Source: Clitoria ternatea
Lineage: Eukaryota; Streptophyta; Magnoliopsida; Fabales; Fabaceae
DNA length: 64,000 bases
NCBI GenBank assembly: GCA_037962975.1
Contig: CM075673.1
Coordinates: 166,924,667-166,988,666, forward strand
Reading direction: 5' to 3'
Of this stretch, positions 12,377 to 25,291 are shown in pieces. The notes below the pieces were generated by a model. That model saw nothing but the letters and a program-made list of their open reading frames with translations, searched no databases and was not told the DNA's origin. A program made the translations under genes and the position numbers. Position 1 is the first letter of the stretch; every line of letters starts with the position of its first letter.

Positions 12377-15300
12377 ATTTGGTGGGCTAAATCTTAAAAA
12401 AATCTTAGGGGGTTGACCCTAATTTTAAACTTTTTTATAGGTTAATTTATATTTAATCTGTTTTGTTTTGTTTTTGTTACTTTTGCTTTGAAAATACCTT
12501 TGTATTGTTGTTCCTTACCTTAAAAGGGGTCTAAAGCAGACCTTAAAAATGATAAGTTTTGAGTGAACTGACTAAATTAAGACCTCACTTAATATGGTCA
12601 CTCAACCCAAAATGGTGACTCGGCCCAATATCTCCGCTTGGCCCAACAAGGTAGTGCAACCCAATGTAGTTTGGCTTAATGATGACTTAGTCTTAGTACC
12701 CTTCATCTTAATAAAAGCTTAAGCTCATAATATGTGCTCTATTCTATCATAGATTTACAACAAACTAAAAGATTTAGAAATTATATAACATTGTCATCTA
12801 AATATTTACTTATTTAAAAATATGATATAATTGTGTCATTTATTGTTTATATTTTATATATATCCAGATTCAAGAGAAATTAATAAATTCAAAGGTCTGG
12901 TAAACATTCTACATGGTATAGATGTTTTATAGAATCTATTATAACCTCAACAACAAGAAACAAATTAACCATGTTTCAGAGTATATAATATGGTATGCGA
13001 GCGTCTATTTTCATCCCATCATGCCCCGTATTCACGGCTAACAAATAGATGTCAAATTTCTTTATAAAATGTCACTATTTTTTAAATTATCTTATGAAAA
13101 TAACTTATATATGTTTTAATCTCTTTAAGTAGATCAATTAATATGTTAGGTTGGTTACTGAAATATTTGAAAAATTTGTTTTGATTTAGTTGTTTGTTTT
13201 TCTATTTCTCAAGTATTTTCCTCAGCCTACTTCTTTTGTACACTAAATATCCATGAAATTCAAAAAAATTAAGAGACTGAATAAGACACTTAGAATATTA
13301 GAAATACTATACAAAAAATATCATCTCTAAAGAGATAAAAAATAATTATTGAAACACCGTCAACAAAAATAATACTTGACAGGTAAAAACATGAGTTACA
13401 TTATCCCCCACCCCCACCCCACACCACAGGACACAAAAAAATATGGGTTACATAAAAGATTTAGACAACTCGTGATTAGTTAACTTATATGTTAAGAGTT
13501 GTTTCAAATTTTATAGTTTTATATTAGGAGTATTTCAGTTATATTTTTAACTAATGTGGCCATCCCTCGTATGGTAGATTTCAAAATAGGAACAATCACA
13601 AAATTAACAAGACAAAATAAGGAGGACATATGAGCGATATCAGCAAAAGATCAACATACAAGCGGTGGGAGGGCGAAGACTATTATAGTGAGGACCATCA
13701 TTATAACATGCAATAATTGAAAAGACGCGGCAATTCAAATATCGAAAGATGACTTACATGAAAATTAAGGTGTCACATCCATTCAACAATTGAGATGTGA
13801 CAAAACCAAATGCTCCATTATAAGAAAAGTGAAAATGGATGTAAAGTACACCCCAAAAGAAGACTTAGATTGGGTTGTTTATCATCTAATTCGGACCAAA
13901 CAAAATTATTTAATCTATCTAAAATAACCGAAATCAATGAAACTGAAAACTGATCAAACTGAAATCACAAGAAAGCCACATTATGTATGTGGTTCACATT
14001 GGTTTCCCGAACTACCTTTAAAAATTAAACCGAATTCAATCGAACTACAATCTTCAATATATTACTCTTATATTTATATTATTTTACTAAATTACATATA
14101 TGATTTAAACAAAGAGTGAGGCTAAAAAGACCCTTAAGTAGTGATTTATAATTTTTTTATTATGCTAATTTTATTTGGTTGAAATTATATGTCTTATACT
14201 TGATTTTGGAAAAAAAATAATTAATGTAAAACTGAATAAATCAATCCAATTCAAACAATATTTGATCAAATTGAATAAGACTGAACGTAACTTGATAGTG
14301 TGATCGAATCAAATGATATTTTGTTTAAAAACTCAAACTGATAGGGCCATGAACACTCATAACGTTGAGGACATATTGGATGTCAAGCCCAAACTAGAAA
14401 AACTTCAAAGTTTCATTGTTTTGCTTCAATGCAACCTCCAAGTCATTTCAATAGGTTGAAGGGCATTATAATCTATGGACAACACTAGTATCGATGTCAT
14501 GAGAGCTGATATCGCTATGCTACATATAAAATTCCGCATCCATCGGTATAATACTAAACGCCCCTAAAATACTCAAAGTTGAGGCCATATTTCTATAAGT
14601 TGGAGATTCTAGCATATATTAGCCATACACTAGAAAGAACTGGCAAGACTGTTAGAAATTGTTGAATCGTCACTAGGACCAACTCCTTAACTTCTATGAA
14701 TACCAAATATTATTATATATAAGATATGTTAATATGATCCATATGCTTCAACTTAGATATTAACATTAAACTGACTAGAGTGTTGAAATATCATTGTAAA
14801 TAATACAATAATTCACTCAAATATAAAAGATGTTAGATTGAATTTGTGGGCTCATTATATTGTAAAAAATTGACCATATAAATGATTTCTACGTTGTTAA
14901 GGGTTTAGAAATAATTTATGGTCTGCCCAAATGGTAGACAAGTCTGGTGGAAAGCGATACAAACCAATATTGCAGACCTTAATTAATATCTGTGGCCAAT
15001 TAGAGTGCTTTATTTCTTAAGGGCTATTTAGTAGTGTCTAGTCATTCAAATGGAAAAGCTTATGCGTGATACACTGAATGACTTGCTTTTATAATTTGAA
15101 ATACTGAAAAACCCACAATCCCTATCGAAATGCGTTTAAATAAATCCCGTAACACAAGACTGGATAAAGAATAGTAGCAACAGCACGTGAACTGGTCCCC
15201 ACCCTCTTCTCAATTGTCTCCTATTAGACTTCCTTCGATTTTTCGTTGGGATTGGTCAAATTAACAAACTAAAAAAAGGTGTTAAATTTAAAAAAGATCT

Positions 15301-16047
15301 TACAATTAAATGAACAGTGTAAAAGGTTAATATTAACTTTTAGATTTTTTTCATTTTCATAACTCTGCCTCTCCTACGTATCAAATGGAAACTTAAACAG
15401 TGTCTTGGATATGAAAAGAAAAATGTTTTAAGGTTAACAATGTGTAAATTTTTCATTTATGGCAAGAAACTTTTCTCTTCATCAAAATTTCTTGTATAAG
15501 GATAAAAAAAAATCCAGATCCTCTTTCTTTAAACCGTCTTAGGTAATTTTATAACTTTTTATATCTATTATATCAGCCATCAATAACTGATATAAAAATT
15601 GTTTTTTTATAATAGTTTGACACAGTAAAAAAATTATATATTTTTTTACATTGATTATCCCACAAACTGATATAAAAGAAATTATCCCACAAACAGAGCC
15701 AAGGCCTTATACTTTGCAGATTCAATTTATGTAATGGGGCCTGGTCATCTTAAATGGAGGCCCTGATAAAAGCCCATAACCGAAAAAATGGAAGGGCTCA
15801 TCAAGAGCCCATACGGATTAAGGGGTTTCCCAACAGAAACTTTGAGAATTATGGCTCTAGAATCTATTATGGATCAAGGTCAAGTTTTATATATATATAT
15901 CAATCGAATTTTAAAAAATACATTAGCATTCTGCTTGAAAGATGCTTAAATTTTCATTGAATTTATAAGAGTGAGGTACCAATTTGTGGTTAAGAGAATG
16001 TGGTTCAGGCGCAATGACGACCCAGAAAATTGAAGTACTGTCGATAA

Positions 16048-16089
<42 letters not shown>

Positions 16090-16504
16090 TACTATTATTA
16101 TTATTACATGTATATATAACAGAGTCTTTACTAATTGTTCACACACAGAGTATTAACATGAAAACTTAGAAAATCTCTCTAGGGATTAGGTTTATTATTC
16201 CTCAATATGTATCACTTAGTCATAACATACATACAACACATACTTTTATACCTAGGTTACAAGGTGAGTTTGACTCATTAAGCTATAATCTAAACTAATT
16301 AACTTTTTAGTATCGTGTAGATATTTCAGAAGGGAGTGGGGACCACCCCGATCTCATGGGGGAACACTAGTAAAATAAAAAAATTAACAAACAAATATAA
16401 CAGTGTTTATTTTGGTTGATGCAATGATCCCATTTAAATTCTCCGTAGATACCCTTTCTTCTTTGGGCCCCACCATTTGGTAGAGGATTAAATAATTTTA
16501 CAAT
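12377..16504. other. Intergenic DNA without recognisable genes
   Basis: AT-rich. Contains scattered transposon-like phrases (for example 'actcggcccaatatctccgc' near 12,620 and repeated cggttt/aaccga-type words at 13,900-14,330) that I cannot assign. No convincing CDS or RNA gene. Confidence 0.5.
16047..16090. repeat. (AAT)n microsatellite
   Basis: About 14 AAT units, followed by a short run of ATT. Confidence 0.95.
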
Positions 16505-16680
16505 GGGTATGTTTGGTTTGCAGTTGAGAAAACGGAGTTGAGTTGAAGTGAAATTTAAAGGTTGATATTAATTCTTCACGCCGTTCGAAACAATCAAAAC
16601 TCCGTTGACACGTAGGATCAAAAAACTCCCCCCACTTAACGGAGAAATCTCCGTTGGAAAGCAGTTACCAAACAAGCTAT
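16505..16680. mobile_element. MITE, GGGTRTGTTTGG family (copy 2)
   Basis: Starts GGGTATGTTTGGTTTGCAG and ends with the imperfect complement (AGCAGTTACCAAACAAGCTA). It shares the internal blocks of copy 1. Confidence 0.6.
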
Positions 16681-17376
16681 ATATTGTAAAGGGGAACTCA
16701 ACTTAATCTATTTTACTTTATTTCAAGCTAAAGGTAATATGAGATAACTATTGCTTGAAGTTACCTCCAAATTAATCACTCTTAATCAAGACTCTCTCCA
16801 TGGAGTAAAACAAATTAAGAGATGCTTAATCTCATCTTGTTTTTCAATGGGTATATTTGGACACTTGATTTAATAGAGTATGTGAGTTTGTAAATTTATT
16901 CATATTTTCTTCCATTCTTACAAATAAAAAATTCATTCCTTTCTTATAAAATAATTAAATGAGTTGCATTTCTTTTTAATGTAAATAAATTTCTTAGTTA
17001 CAGCTTTAAACAATTATAGATATACCTTTCAAAGTTTCAATGATAGTTTATCTTAATTTTCTATATTTTAGTGTCATGAGCAATTCATTTCGAATAATTA
17101 TTATTCATTAATAACATTTTAAAAGCTAAAATGAAGGTTGCAACATATGCCTCTCTTATAACTTTGAAATTTCATATGAAATCTTTATTTTATTTTCTAA
17201 ACTAAACAATTAATTTTAATTTCTCAATTAGTCATCAAGCATGTAGAGTATCATGGGGAGAAAAATGAAATTCTTATTCCAACCAAATGTATATATTACC
17301 CGCAATAGAAAACTACACATTCAAACGCAATTCAGTTCTATACACGGTTTTTATTTGTAAAACCATACCAAACTTT

Positions 17377-17379
<3 letters not shown>

Positions 17380-17443
<64 letters not shown>
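17380..17443. repeat. (TA)n microsatellite
   Basis: 64 bases of uninterrupted TA repeat. Confidence 0.95.
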
Positions 17444-17445
<2 letters not shown>

Positions 17446-17585
17446 CTTTACTACTGACACCTTAACGTAACTCTATATAATTTAATTAATATTTATGTGT
17501 CATCATTTAGTTATGAGATTATTAAACCTAAAATACATACAAATAGTTTAACTGAAGTACTATTACAGTATTTAATATAAACATA

Positions 17586-17589
<4 letters not shown>

Positions 17590-17639
<50 letters not shown>

Positions 17640-17655
17640 GTATATATATATATAT
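17590..17655. repeat. (TA)n microsatellite with TG interruptions
   Basis: 66 bases of TA repeat with two TATG interruptions. Confidence 0.95.
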
Positions 17656-18028
17656 TAAACAAAGAAATATTTGTACTATAAGTTGATTGTAAAAAGTAAC
17701 AAGAGAATAAAAATATTTTTTATTTTATTTTTCACAACTTATATAAAATTGATTATATAATTTATACCTATTACATTAATGTTTATGTATTTAATATTTA
17801 AAACGAAAATTTAAAACCATCAAATCAAAATAATTTAAACTGTAATCGTTCAATTTGAGTTTTATATTTAATTTCAGCCTAACTAAATTAAAACATTTTT
17901 TTACATGGTTCAGTAGTTAACAGAATATTTTTTAAAACATCTTTCGATTTGGGAACGAAATATAATTAGTTGTATAGTGTACAATACATAATGATTAATG
18001 AATAGCAGAAACCATTACAAAATAATAA

Positions 18029-18610
18029 TCAGAATGTACCCTTTAATTTATCCATATGGATGAGCATGTTAATAATGGAAAGTGCAATAGCAGAAAGCTG
18101 AAAGGTGTCATTGTTTCTCTTTGTTAATGGCGAAATGACATAGTTTTTTTGCTTGAATCCATCTTCACATGTGGTAGAGGCATCAACGATTGAACTTAGC
18201 TTGACATTGGAATCTGCATAACGTTTGGCCTTGTAATCTCTAATGGCTTCTCTAAGAGTGGAAATGGCATCTGAATAAACTTCAAGACAATCATTTAAAC
18301 ATGCTTTGACAAATGGGTCCAAGCTCTTTTTTTTCTTCAAAAGTTCATTGATGTGAGCACTAGTATCAGTCACATTGCGCCTTGTAAGCTTGATGGAGAT
18401 TAGACCCAATTCATGGAGGTTTTTGGCACAATGGCTCCTACGGTCTGATAGGAATGAAGTTATGCAGAATTTGTACCTTATGTTGGGATCACTTTTTGAG
18501 CAATTCTTGCATGTTTCTTGGATGAGACGGTTATCACAAACACAAGAATGGAGAGAACACAAAAGGATTAGTATTGTGAGAGTGAACAAAATGGAAGAGG
18601 GTGTGCTCAT
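18029..18610 (-). CDS. Plant invertase / pectin methylesterase inhibitor domain protein
   Basis: A single-exon frame of 193 residues. Residues 1-25 form a hydrophobic signal peptide, so the product should enter the secretory pathway. The rest looks like a PMEI/invertase-inhibitor four-helix bundle. An N-terminal Cys cluster (C34, C37, C49, C61) includes the ETC...KFC spacing of the helical hairpin. A second cluster, C104 and C108 in ACLNDCLEVY, is followed by a helix with SDAISTLREA and by STTCEDGF (C148), all typical of the family. Members bind and inhibit either cell-wall/vacuolar invertase or pectin methylesterase; sequence alone does not say which. NVT and NDT sequons are possible N-glycosylation sites. 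A TATA box lies about 55 bp upstream of the ATG. The gene stands alone between repeats and the frame is intact. Confidence 0.88.
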   Translation of the reverse strand: MSTPSSILFTLTILILLCSLHSCVCDNRLIQETCKNCSKSDPNIRYKFCITSFLSDRRSHCAKNLHELGLISIKLTRRNVTDTSAHINELLKKKKSLDPFVKACLNDCLEVYSDAISTLREAIRDYKAKRYADSNVKLSSIVDASTTCEDGFKQKNYVISPLTKRNNDTFQLSAIALSIINMLIHMDKLKGTF

Positions 18611-18662
18611 TTTCTGTTTGGACTTGCTTATAGTAATTAGGGTATAAGAATATAATATGGTG

Positions 18663-18669
18663 TTTTATA
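18663..18669 (-). promoter_or_regulatory. TATA box of the PMEI gene
   Basis: On the minus strand the sequence reads TATAAAA about 55 bp upstream of the ATG at 18,610, a usual distance for a short plant 5'UTR. Confidence 0.55.
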
Positions 18670-18670
18670 G

Positions 18671-19263
18671 CTAGGAAAAATGAATGTGTCGTGGTTGGAA
18701 AGATTGCTCTTTTTTTAATTTATACTAAATCGAGTGAAGATGGAGTGCTTATAAGGGGAATAAATACATACATGTAAGTTGCATTCTAAACAAGAAGGGA
18801 TTAGAAGCCAAGTTAATTGGGTATGATTGAAGGTTGAATAATTATGGCCCAAAAAGTAGAAAGAACTAAATATGATCAATTTGGTTTACGTGGAGATTTT
18901 GGAAGGACTCTCGCGTGAAAAAGATGAAAGTGGGATAGATATGGGAAGAGATACGAAAGTTTTTCTTGCCTTTCAAACAATTTGGAACAATGATTTAAGG
19001 GTAAATCACACTCCGAAAATTTAGATATTAACATCAATTTAGCAAACGTGTACATAAGATCTTCCGACAGCGCAATCTCCTTCTTGTGTATATATATTCA
19101 TCCTTTATATGTTTTTTTAATTATATCTTTATGTGTATTTAAATTCTTGATTTTTTTTATTAGCAAAAAAAATATTAAATTATAAAAGTATAAGAGGCAC
19201 CTTAATCCATATACACAAAAATAGTAATTACAATCCTCATAAATATAATAGAGGCTTTATATA
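18671..19263. other. Upstream region of the PMEI gene
   Basis: AT-rich promoter-side DNA; nothing else recognised. Confidence 0.4.
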
Positions 19264-20065
19264 TCATTCAATAAAACTTCTAAATAACTTATTCATTCGA
19301 AACATTAACTTTCCAAGATACTGAACCACTTCAAACATATGCTCGACAGTCACTTTTCCTCCATTGAAGATGACACCATTACTAACATCCCAAATGGTCC
19401 AAAGAGGAGCAAACCACATTATAGTGAACCCAAGTAGAATCAAATTATTAAGCATAAATCCCAAAGTACATTTAAAATGTTCCTTGCCACAATGATGCAA
19501 AACCGAACAATAGCCCAACCAATCAAAACACTTCTGTCATAATAAATAAAAAACTTTACAAGAAAAGAAAAAGTAAGAACAATTCTCCTCACATTCACCA
19601 CAGAGAACGCAAAAGGCAAATGTATGATCAAACACTATACCACGTGAAGTTAAATTATCCATGGTTTGAGCACGATCCAGAATTAACCTCCATCCAAATC
19701 CCCCAACTTTAAAGGGAACAATATTGTTCCAGTAAACACACAAAATGTGCATCCCACAACACAAATTGTTGAAGTAGAAGATTATAAGCTGACTTCACAA
19801 AGAATTGACCGGAAGAAGATCCTAACCATGACCAAGAATCAGACTCTGCCACACACAAACCACTAAAACTTTCAAGATCATGAAGAAGAGATGCTAACAA
19901 CTTATGTTCCCAAACAAAGAAATCTCTATGCCAGTTTAGATCCTAGACCCATGTACCATCCACCCATATACTCATATCAACTACACAAGCATGTTGTTGT
20001 GATGACATTAAGAACAACCTGTGGTACCTTGACTTTAACGATGTGTCTCCCAACCAGCAATCAGA
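19264..20065 (-). mobile_element. LINE (non-LTR retrotransposon) C-terminal fragment
   Basis: Read in shifting frames on the minus strand. It gives a WVDGTW-like segment, then SWSWLGSSSGQFFVKSAYN, then FKVGGFGWRLILDRAQTMDN with FCVLCGECEEN and a terminal Cys. That order is the zinc-binding tail region (zf-RVT type) which follows the reverse transcriptase in plant LINEs. Several frameshifts separate the pieces and no catalytic RT core is present, so this is a dead 5'-truncated copy. Confidence 0.75.
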
Positions 20066-21438
20066 CTAAAAACTTATTTTAACCTCATCACCCACCATTC
20101 TCCTAACATTAGACCGAAACTACACAAACTTATTAGAAATTTTCAAAACATTCCCTAAATCCCTCTACCATCTTGACCCTTTCCTAAAACCCTCCCAATC
20201 TCCAGACCAAACACCATACCCATATTTAGATTTTAATATTCTTCCCCATGTTCCCCCAACAACCTCCACACCCATTTCCCTAGTAAAGCAAAATTAAAAT
20301 TTTCCAAATCCCTCACACCCAACCCACCTACCTCCTTACTCGTACATACTTGTTCCTATTTTACCCAATATATTTTTTCCTCTCCTCGCCCCCTCCCCAC
20401 AAAAAAGATCTTTGTAGAGAAGTTATTACTTTTAAAACAGAAACATGTTCCTTAAAAAAAAGAAAAAAAGAGAGGGAACGAATGGTAATTTGGATTCTTT
20501 TTCTTTATTAAACTGGAGGATAGTGACATATCGACATATTCTTAAGTTCCGTTGCTTAGTTGTTGGTTATGGTATTCTTACGTCTTTTACTATAGAGCCT
20601 AAGGTTTATGCTTAACGACAAAGTCGATTGTTTATAGTGTTTTCTCTAGCGGGTCTACCATCGTTTCTTGATCCAATATGCAATCAAAATCTACCGAGTT
20701 CTATTGTTCAAACCTTTATCAATATTTATGACTAGTTACTCTACCTCTCCAACCTTCTCATGCTCAGTTGCCCGACTATGTTTTTTGCACCTTTGGATCC
20801 CCTTACCTTTATCTCTCTCATTATGCTCCCATAGGAGGAAGAATCGGTGGATGAAGAGGAATCCCAACAAAAGCATTTGGTGCACTTATTGTAATCACTT
20901 TGGGCATATAGAGTTTAGGTGTCGTATAAAAGTTTGTGAGTAGTTCAGACATGCTCATGTTGCGCAGGTAGCTCCACCTGACACTATCTCCATCTCTAAC
21001 GTAGATTATCATGAGCTTCACCAGTGAAACGCAGCCCTGTAGCCCATCTCTACTAACACTTTTATTGCCAATGTGGCCCAATTTAGTCTACTTGGTAACC
21101 TTATTGCTTATGTCTCTAATTCTTCTTCTGTTAGTCTTTGAATCATTGGCTCTGGTGCATTTGATCATATGTCTGGTAACAAGAGTTTTTTTTCTCCCAT
21201 TTGTTTTTTTCTGACTCTTTACCTTCTCTTGCCTTAGTTAATGATTTTATGATTAAAGTATGTGGTGTTGGTTAAATTCACCCCCTTTCCTTCCATTACT
21301 CTTGATTTTGTCCTTTATGTTTCTAGATGTCTTATTAATTTGATTTCTATTAGAAAACTCGTTCTCTCTCATGCTTTGTCAACTTTACTAATCAATTTTT
21401 TCTTGTTAGGGATCATCATATAGGGAGGACATTGAGTC

Positions 21439-21446
21439 TCGAGGAT
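21439..21446 (+). repeat. 8-bp TSD of the hAT-type element, left
   Basis: tcgaggat immediately left of the element; the identical 8 bp follow its right end. Confidence 0.9.
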
Positions 21447-22074
21447 TAGAGTTGGGTATACGGGCCAACCCGCCCCGCAACGGGCTAGCCCGCGGAACCC
21501 ACTTTCTAAATGGGTCGATTTTTTTGGGCCCGCAACAAACCCACGAACCCGCGCGCCGGCCCGCCTATGAATTTTTTTTTTGCTTCTCTTTTATTCATTT
21601 GAATTTGTTAGACCTATATTATTTTTTATGAAACCAAAAACATATATACTTCAACATATTTAATTATCCAAAATCTAAAAAATCTAATCATGATTCATGA
21701 AATAAGCTCATGAATTTTAAATTTAATAGTTTTTTATCCAAATATAAACCTTAAACATGACAAATAGGTATGATAATAATTAATAACATCATCAATGTCT
21801 TAAAAACTCAAAATATAATTACATGAGTTTAAGTTAGGGTTAGAGTTTTTAGCTTTTTTTTCTATTTTAATTTATTTTTGATATATTTTTTATTTTTACC
21901 TGGCCCGCGGGTTGGCCTGAGAACCCGCGGGCCAGACCCGTTTCAACCCGCGGGTTACGCGGTCCCAACCCGTGAGCCCGCTTTTTAAATGGTCCAATTT
22001 TTTTGACCCGCAACCTACATAAGGAGTGACTAAACGGGCCGGCCTGCGGGTCCAGACCCGTTTATCCAGCTCTA
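21447..22074. mobile_element. Non-autonomous hAT-type element
   Basis: 628 bp flanked by an exact 8-bp TSD (tcgaggat), the hallmark of hAT insertion. The inverted ends are imperfect: left TAGAGTTGGGTATACGGGCC, right (complement) TAGAGCTGGATAAACGGGTC. Beside both ends lie GC-rich subterminal blocks of ACCCGC/GGCCCG words, while the middle is AT-rich. No transposase is encoded. It sits inside the copia relic and is therefore younger than it. Confidence 0.85.
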
Positions 22075-22082
22075 TCGAGGAT
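22075..22082 (+). repeat. 8-bp TSD of the hAT-type element, right
   Basis: tcgaggat immediately right of the element. Confidence 0.9.
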
Positions 22083-22159
22083 TATACCATCTTACACAGC
22101 CTATGACCTATGTCACCACCACATCTAATGCTCTGAATTTTATCCTTTATTTTCATTTT

Positions 22160-22627
22160 AATTCTTGGTTTGGTCATTTGGGTTTTTTCTTCATCAATTT
22201 AGTCTTTTTCATTTAAATTTTTTTGCAACAGCTTCATTTTCCATTAACTTGTTTTATTTCTTCTTCTTCTTCTCTAGTTCTTCTATAATCACTTTTAATT
22301 AACAAAGCAAACCTTACTATTTAAAGTTCTTCATTGTCAAAAAAATCTCACTTTCACCGCTCATCATCACAAAATTACTCCATCTACCACCGTGGGTCTA
22401 TGAGTGATGGGGGCAAAGTTGTTTTGACAATGAAGAGTTTAGGTGCGGTGAGATTTGCTTTGTTGATTGAAAGTGATTATTGAAAAGAAATTTTTTTTTA
22501 TGTTGTTAAGGTATTTAATAAAGAAAAAGTAAATATTGTAAAAAATTTAAAGATGAAAAACTAAATTGATAAAAAACTTAAGAAATCAAAACAAAAATTT
22601 AATAACATAATGAACCAAAATTATATG
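22160..22627. mobile_element. Foldback / MITE-like element
   Basis: Left arm about 22,160-22,320 ('tcatcaatttagtc', 'aatcactttt', 'aacaaagcaaa'), right arm about 22,440-22,627 with the imperfect complement ('tttgctttgttgattgaaagtgatt', 'ctaaattgat', 'aatgaaccaaaa'). The arms are long relative to the loop. No TSD was pinned down. Confidence 0.5.
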
Positions 22628-23511
22628 GACACAAACAGAAGGGGAATGTCTTGAAATTCAAAATTTGGAAAGGATATATTTTGTGGTAAAGAGGTTTAAA
22701 AAAGGATGTTGACATCATGCTTAAGAAATAGATGAAAATATGAGTGATAAGTCATGAGTTGATCACCATAAGTAGACTTCATAAGATTAATATGATCAAT
22801 AATAGTTTTCTTGATAACATCGGTTTAAATCACCACAAGACAACTTGCCTAAATAAGATCAAACTTAGTTCTTTACTCAATAACTAAGAAACCTCACACA
22901 ATAGTTTTTGTGTTAGATTCTGTTAGTGCCATTGGTGAATTAGACTTTGTTATCTTTTGAAATTATTTTAAGTCTAATTTGAGAAGAATTACATATGAAA
23001 TTGTTTGTTTTAGATATACTAACTCATGGGTTGTCTGTGTCTTATTTGATTGTGCTACATATTTGGTTAGTCTAAGGGTTTCACCATTTGTCATATCATG
23101 TGCTTTATGGCTTCACTGTTTACGACTTAAGTTCCTTTAAATTGCTACATATTTGGTTAGTGTAAGGGCTTCACGGATTTATATCAATTCTAAAAATAAT
23201 AAATATAAAATAAAATGCTTATCACAATTTTTCTATAAGTCTATTTATTTAATTGATTCTAAAAAGTAAAAAGTAATTTTTACATTGTTTCTAAGGGATA
23301 TAAATACCTAAGTAAAAGCAACTTAAGTGATAGTTGTTTGATCCAAATAGAGAACTGCTAATGGAATCTTCATGGATATAGACATTTCATTGGGAGATGA
23401 GTATTTTATAGAGTTGCTTGACAAAACAACTCTTTAAACTTCTAAATATGGGTCCTATTTAAAAATACACATAATCTTCACCATTCATTTTAATACAATG
23501 AATTTTAGTTA
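22628..23511. other. AT-rich intergenic DNA left of the retrotransposon nest
   Basis: No gene recognised. A phrase of about 34 bp ('ctacatatttggttagt') occurs twice, near 23,052 and 23,142. Confidence 0.5.
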
Positions 23512-23516
23512 TTAAT
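23512..23516 (+). repeat. 5-bp TSD of element A, left
   Basis: ttaat; the matching copy is at 48,542-48,546. Confidence 0.85.
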
Positions 23517-24071
23517 TGTAACATCCCTGATGTTTTAATGAGAATTATAAAAATGGAAAATGTTAGTAAATGTTTTAGAAATTTTATTTAGTATTTGTTC
23601 TGTCTGAGCCGGAGTCGGGAAATCTGGTGTCGGAATCGGTCTCAGAAGTGCGAGCAGACGGGGTTGAAGATCGGATGTACAAGGGAGAACAGACAGAGAG
23701 GTGCGGTCTTGGACTAACCGAAGTGAAGAGAGCGCCTCACTCGGAGCTATAGCCCGGATCAACCTCTTATAATGACTGAAACAACGGGTGTACGCAACCA
23801 GGAGGTGAGAGCGGATGAGAGATCCGGCCTCCCAAGCGGTAGCCCAGATTTTCGAGGTGTGGGCACTATGTTAGGACACCGGTTGGCCGGTATTCGTACT
23901 GGGCCTACACTCTTACGAAGTAGTAGAGAAGTGTGAATAATTAAACGTTGACGGAATAAATAAGTGTAGTTGATTTGACAAACTATGAAATAGTTCAATG
24001 TGGTGAAATTGATTAAAATTTAATGAGAATACAAATAAAATGAAGGAAAAGACGATCCTGCCCCTGAACTT

Positions 24072-24082
24072 TATATATAAAA
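24072..24082 (+). promoter_or_regulatory. LTR promoter TATA box (element A)
   Basis: TATATATAAAA followed about 30 bp on by a pyrimidine-rich start region. The same block is in the 3' LTR at about 32,054. Confidence 0.55.
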
Positions 24083-25251
24083 GGAGATTATCTTCCTTCC
24101 CTCTCCATTATTTGCGAGTTATTTCTTCTGTTGGCCTGCCCCTTCTCTTTCGTTTTCTCCTCTCTTAACACTGAGTTGCATGCACTGGAGAAGGACTCCA
24201 TTTGTGTCTGAACTTCGATCGAAACCCATTCCTGTGATCGAGGCTTCAAGGTGAGTCCACTGATTCGTTTTATTTGTGACCCGTTATCCCTTTCGTTCTC
24301 TGGCGGTCAAGGGCCATGCATGGCTGTATTCGAGTCCGTCCTCCACTCCTTTGGTGAGTGTGAGCCCAAATACGGTCTATGAACTAAGGGCGTTGAAGTA
24401 ACGGGCTTTACCTTCTGATCCGTAGGTAGTAGGTTAAGCAACGGAAGACTACGTGATGGAACTGAGACTGTGAACCCAGTGCTCAGAGGAAGGAATCGAC
24501 ACAGGGAGCAGATTATCGAGGCGTGGAACCAAGGTAAGGGGGTGTTCGGGTTATAATTGATTAGAATAGGACTTACTTCTTATCCGGGCCGTTGAGTGGT
24601 GTAAACAGGTTAAGAAAATGTTACTGAACGTAGTTGTGTGTTTGCGCTTGTACATATGTGACTGTGTATACTGATCAGTTGAGGATCGGGTGTGTGGTTG
24701 AGTTTATCATGTTATGACTTTGAAATATTTAATGTCGAAAGGATCGGTGTTAAGTGAATTTGGGTTGGCAAGCAGGTCACCCGAGTGATGAGAAGTTGAT
24801 GATAATATGTTAAATGTGAATTGTTGAATGACTATGTGGTGTGGGATGGCCGACGGTATATGATAGCCCCTCATTTCCGGCTCTCGTGGTTTTTGTGCCC
24901 AGTTGAGCTTCCCAGTGGTCAAGTAGGACCCAGTGGTCGAGGTGGAGAGTCAAGCAGGACTCGGTGAACCAAGCAGGGTTCACAGGGTGTCAAGTAGGAC
25001 CCCTAGCTGAAGGCCAATCCTTTAGTATCTGGATACTAGGAGTCAGATTGTATGAGAGTCAGTGGTGATTGTCATGAAATTGCTTAGTTTGGGTTAACAT
25101 GTTTATCGTATGTAATGCGCTACGTTTCCGAGTGTGATTTGATAGATCTCCGAGTGAAAAGTTGACATATTTAATAAGTATGAATTGACTCCTTGATGAT
25201 TGTAAGTAATGTAATTGTTGAGTGAACTGTTATGATTTCCGAATGATGCTT

Positions 25252-25255
<4 letters not shown>

Positions 25256-25288
<33 letters not shown>
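25256..25288. repeat. (TA)n microsatellite in element A 5' LTR
   Basis: TA repeat; the same position in the 3' LTR (47,383-47,413) has an interrupted version. Confidence 0.9.

Positions 25289-25291
<3 letters not shown>

Larger units (their letters stand above)
16681..18028. other. AT-rich 3' flank of the PMEI gene
   Basis: No gene seen. Holds two long (TA)n tracts. Confidence 0.5.
20640..22130 (+). mobile_element. Ty1/copia relic (gag tail, zinc knuckle, protease, start of integrase region)
   Basis: In broken frames, a gag-like FLAGLPSF segment is followed by a CX2CX4HX4C zinc knuckle (CTYCNHFGHIEFRC, about 20,881-20,922). Next comes a protease-type motif with GAFDHMSGNKSFFSP in place of the usual DSGASDHM form, then a stretch like the post-protease copia 'NLIS..KL' region. 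Many stops and frameshifts are present. The frame around 21,420-21,446 resumes at 22,083 when the inserted hAT-type element is set aside. No LTRs were recognised. Confidence 0.7.

Noticed and set aside
23535..24922. Antisense ORFs in the element A LTR, repeated at 31,517-32,905
   Set aside because: Both LTRs carry them because the DNA is duplicated. No start context or domain supports them and they lie opposite the LTR transcript.
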